Source of the DNA: Planctobacterium marinum
GTDB lineage: Bacteria > Pseudomonadota > Gammaproteobacteria > Enterobacterales > Alteromonadaceae
Assembly (NCBI RefSeq): GCF_036322805.1
Contig: NZ_AP027272.1
Coordinates: forward strand, 868,001 to 932,000
DNA: 64,000 bases
Direction of reading: 5' to 3'
Part shown: piece by piece, positions 63,256 to 64,000 of the stretch
Position numbering within the stretch: the stretch's first letter is position 1
Layout of the letters: each line of letters starts with the position of its first letter
Notes under the pieces: model-generated
What the model saw: only the letters and a program-made list of their open reading frames with translations
What the model was told of the DNA's origin: nothing
Database searches by the model: none
Translations under genes and position numbers: made by a program

Positions 63256-64000
63256 ATGAAGTTTTCTAAAACTTTTACCCTTTCAGTTGTGGCAGCTGCG
63301 TTTTCAGTAGCGTCTATGACAGGAAGTGCTCAAGAAGATGGTTATCTAAAACCAGCCATTGATTCAGCCAAGCAGATTAACGAGTCTGCTGCTATGTCTC
63401 AGGAAAAAGTGAATGCCTACTCAGAGCAGGCAGACAGCAAATTGCAGACATTTAAAACCATCAACAAAGAAATTGATGGTTTGCGTGTCTATAACACGCA
63501 GTTAGAGAAGCAGATTGCCAATCAAGTAGAAGAAATGGCCGCGCTGAATGAGTCTATCGACGAAGTGAGCGTTATCGAACGTCAAATTACGCCACTGATG
63601 ATCCGCATGATTGATGGGCTTGAGCAGTTCGTGCAATTAGATGTGCCTTTCTTGCCAGATGAGCGCTCTGAGCGTATCGAAAACCTGCGCGATATGATGG
63701 ATCGTGCTGATGTCTCAGCATCAGAAAAGTTCCGCCGCGTTATGGAAGCTTATCAGGTTGAAATGGATTACGGTCGTTCTATGGAAGCCTACTCGGGCAT
63801 TCTGGACCTTAACGGTCAGGAGCGCGATGTGGACTTTTTGCGCGTGGGTCGCACAGTGTTGGCATACCAAACTCGTGATGCCTCAGAGCAGGGCGTATGG
63901 AACCAGGATACCAAAACCTGGGAATTGTTGGATTCCAGCTATCGCACTCAAATTACCAACGGTTTACGCATGGCGAAAAAGCAAAAAGCACCTGACTTGC
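63256..64000 (+). CDS. DUF3450 family protein (C-terminus beyond window)
   Basis: 248 codons visible, open to the window edge. A signal peptide (MKFSKTFTLSVVAAAFSVAS then MTGSAQ) is followed by a long coiled coil (about residues 45-105) and a globular part with PLMIRMIDGLEQFVQLDVPF, LPDERSERIENLRDMMD, EKFRRVMEAYQVEMDYGRSM and LRVGRTVLAYQTRD. This is the DUF3450 pattern. Such genes typically start a cluster with ExbB/TolQ-like, ExbD and TonB2 genes, which would lie beyond the window. A role in assisting TonB energisation of outer-membrane receptors is proposed for the family; here it follows the TonB receptor. Confidence 0.88.
   Translation, partial: MKFSKTFTLSVVAAAFSVASMTGSAQEDGYLKPAIDSAKQINESAAMSQEKVNAYSEQADSKLQTFKTINKEIDGLRVYNTQLEKQIANQVEEMAALNESIDEVSVIERQITPLMIRMIDGLEQFVQLDVPFLPDERSERIENLRDMMDRADVSASEKFRRVMEAYQVEMDYGRSMEAYSGILDLNGQERDVDFLRVGRTVLAYQTRDASEQGVWNQDTKTWELLDSSYRTQITNGLRMAKKQKAPDL

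Noticed and set aside
1-64000. CRISPR arrays, insertion sequences, prophage genes, rRNA or tRNA
   Set aside because: No regularly spaced repeats, transposase or phage-type proteins, or recognisable RNA genes were seen while reading both strands.

Overview
The window looks like chromosomal DNA of a marine gammaproteobacterium of the Alteromonadales type (Alteromonas/Aestuariibacter/Bowmanella-like). The evidence is the housekeeping gene order (tolC / nudF-yqiB-yqiA-parE; rpsU-yqeY-dnaG-rpoD next to divergent tsaD; plsY / folB-uppP), several TonB-dependent receptors, a DUF3450 gene of the kind found beside TonB2-type energisers, and many sensory proteins (MCP, HDOD, EAL-HDOD). I saw no insertion sequences, prophage, CRISPR array, rRNA or tRNA. 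The taxonomic placement is an inference from gene content.

Layout. 1-5 kb: partial tolC (minus), then nudF, yqiB, yqiA and parE (plus); cpdA, usually between yqiB and yqiA, is absent. 5.3-13.7 kb: a UspE-like stress protein followed by a nine-gene Mrp/Mbh-type cation/proton antiporter operon in the order E-F-G-(DUF4040+B)-C-D-D'-small membrane protein-D''. One of its genes appears to start at ATC. 13.9-20.7 kb: a copper/silver efflux cluster with a His/Met-rich exported protein, CusC, a CusB carrying two CusF-like domains, and CusA. 20.9-22.4 kb: small accessory genes (an unknown protein with a periplasmic binding protein, and a lone Xre/MbcA/ParS-type domain). 22.7-26.2 kb: a flavin amine oxidase overlapping a ThDP 2-oxoacid decarboxylase. 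26.3-32.1 kb: a heme uptake locus (hmuTUV-hugZ divergent from a TonB receptor) with two Fur-box-like sites between them. 32.2-38.7 kb: cytochrome b561 with YceI, an acyl-CoA dehydrogenase, an MCP and an EAL-HDOD protein. 38.7-43.9 kb: the macromolecular synthesis operon with a Nudix lipoprotein behind rpoD. 44.2-52.2 kb: tsaD, plsY, folB, uppP, hinT, an MBL hydrolase, an M49-like lipoprotein peptidase, an HDOD protein and rdgC. 52.4-57.4 kb: an orphan histidine kinase, phoB-phoR and a PstS-like gene. 57.5-64 kb: a large tandemly duplicated lipoprotein, a TonB-dependent receptor and the start of a DUF3450 gene.

The most interesting region is the right end. Good Pho-box-like direct repeats (two 7-mers, 11 bp apart) lie upstream of phoB and again upstream of the duplicated lipoprotein. 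Together with the PstS-like gene, the TonB receptor and the DUF3450 gene this suggests a phosphate-starvation-controlled outer-membrane uptake system: surface lipoprotein, receptor, periplasmic binding protein and possibly its own TonB energiser. Its substrate and the function of the duplicated lipoprotein are not known to me.
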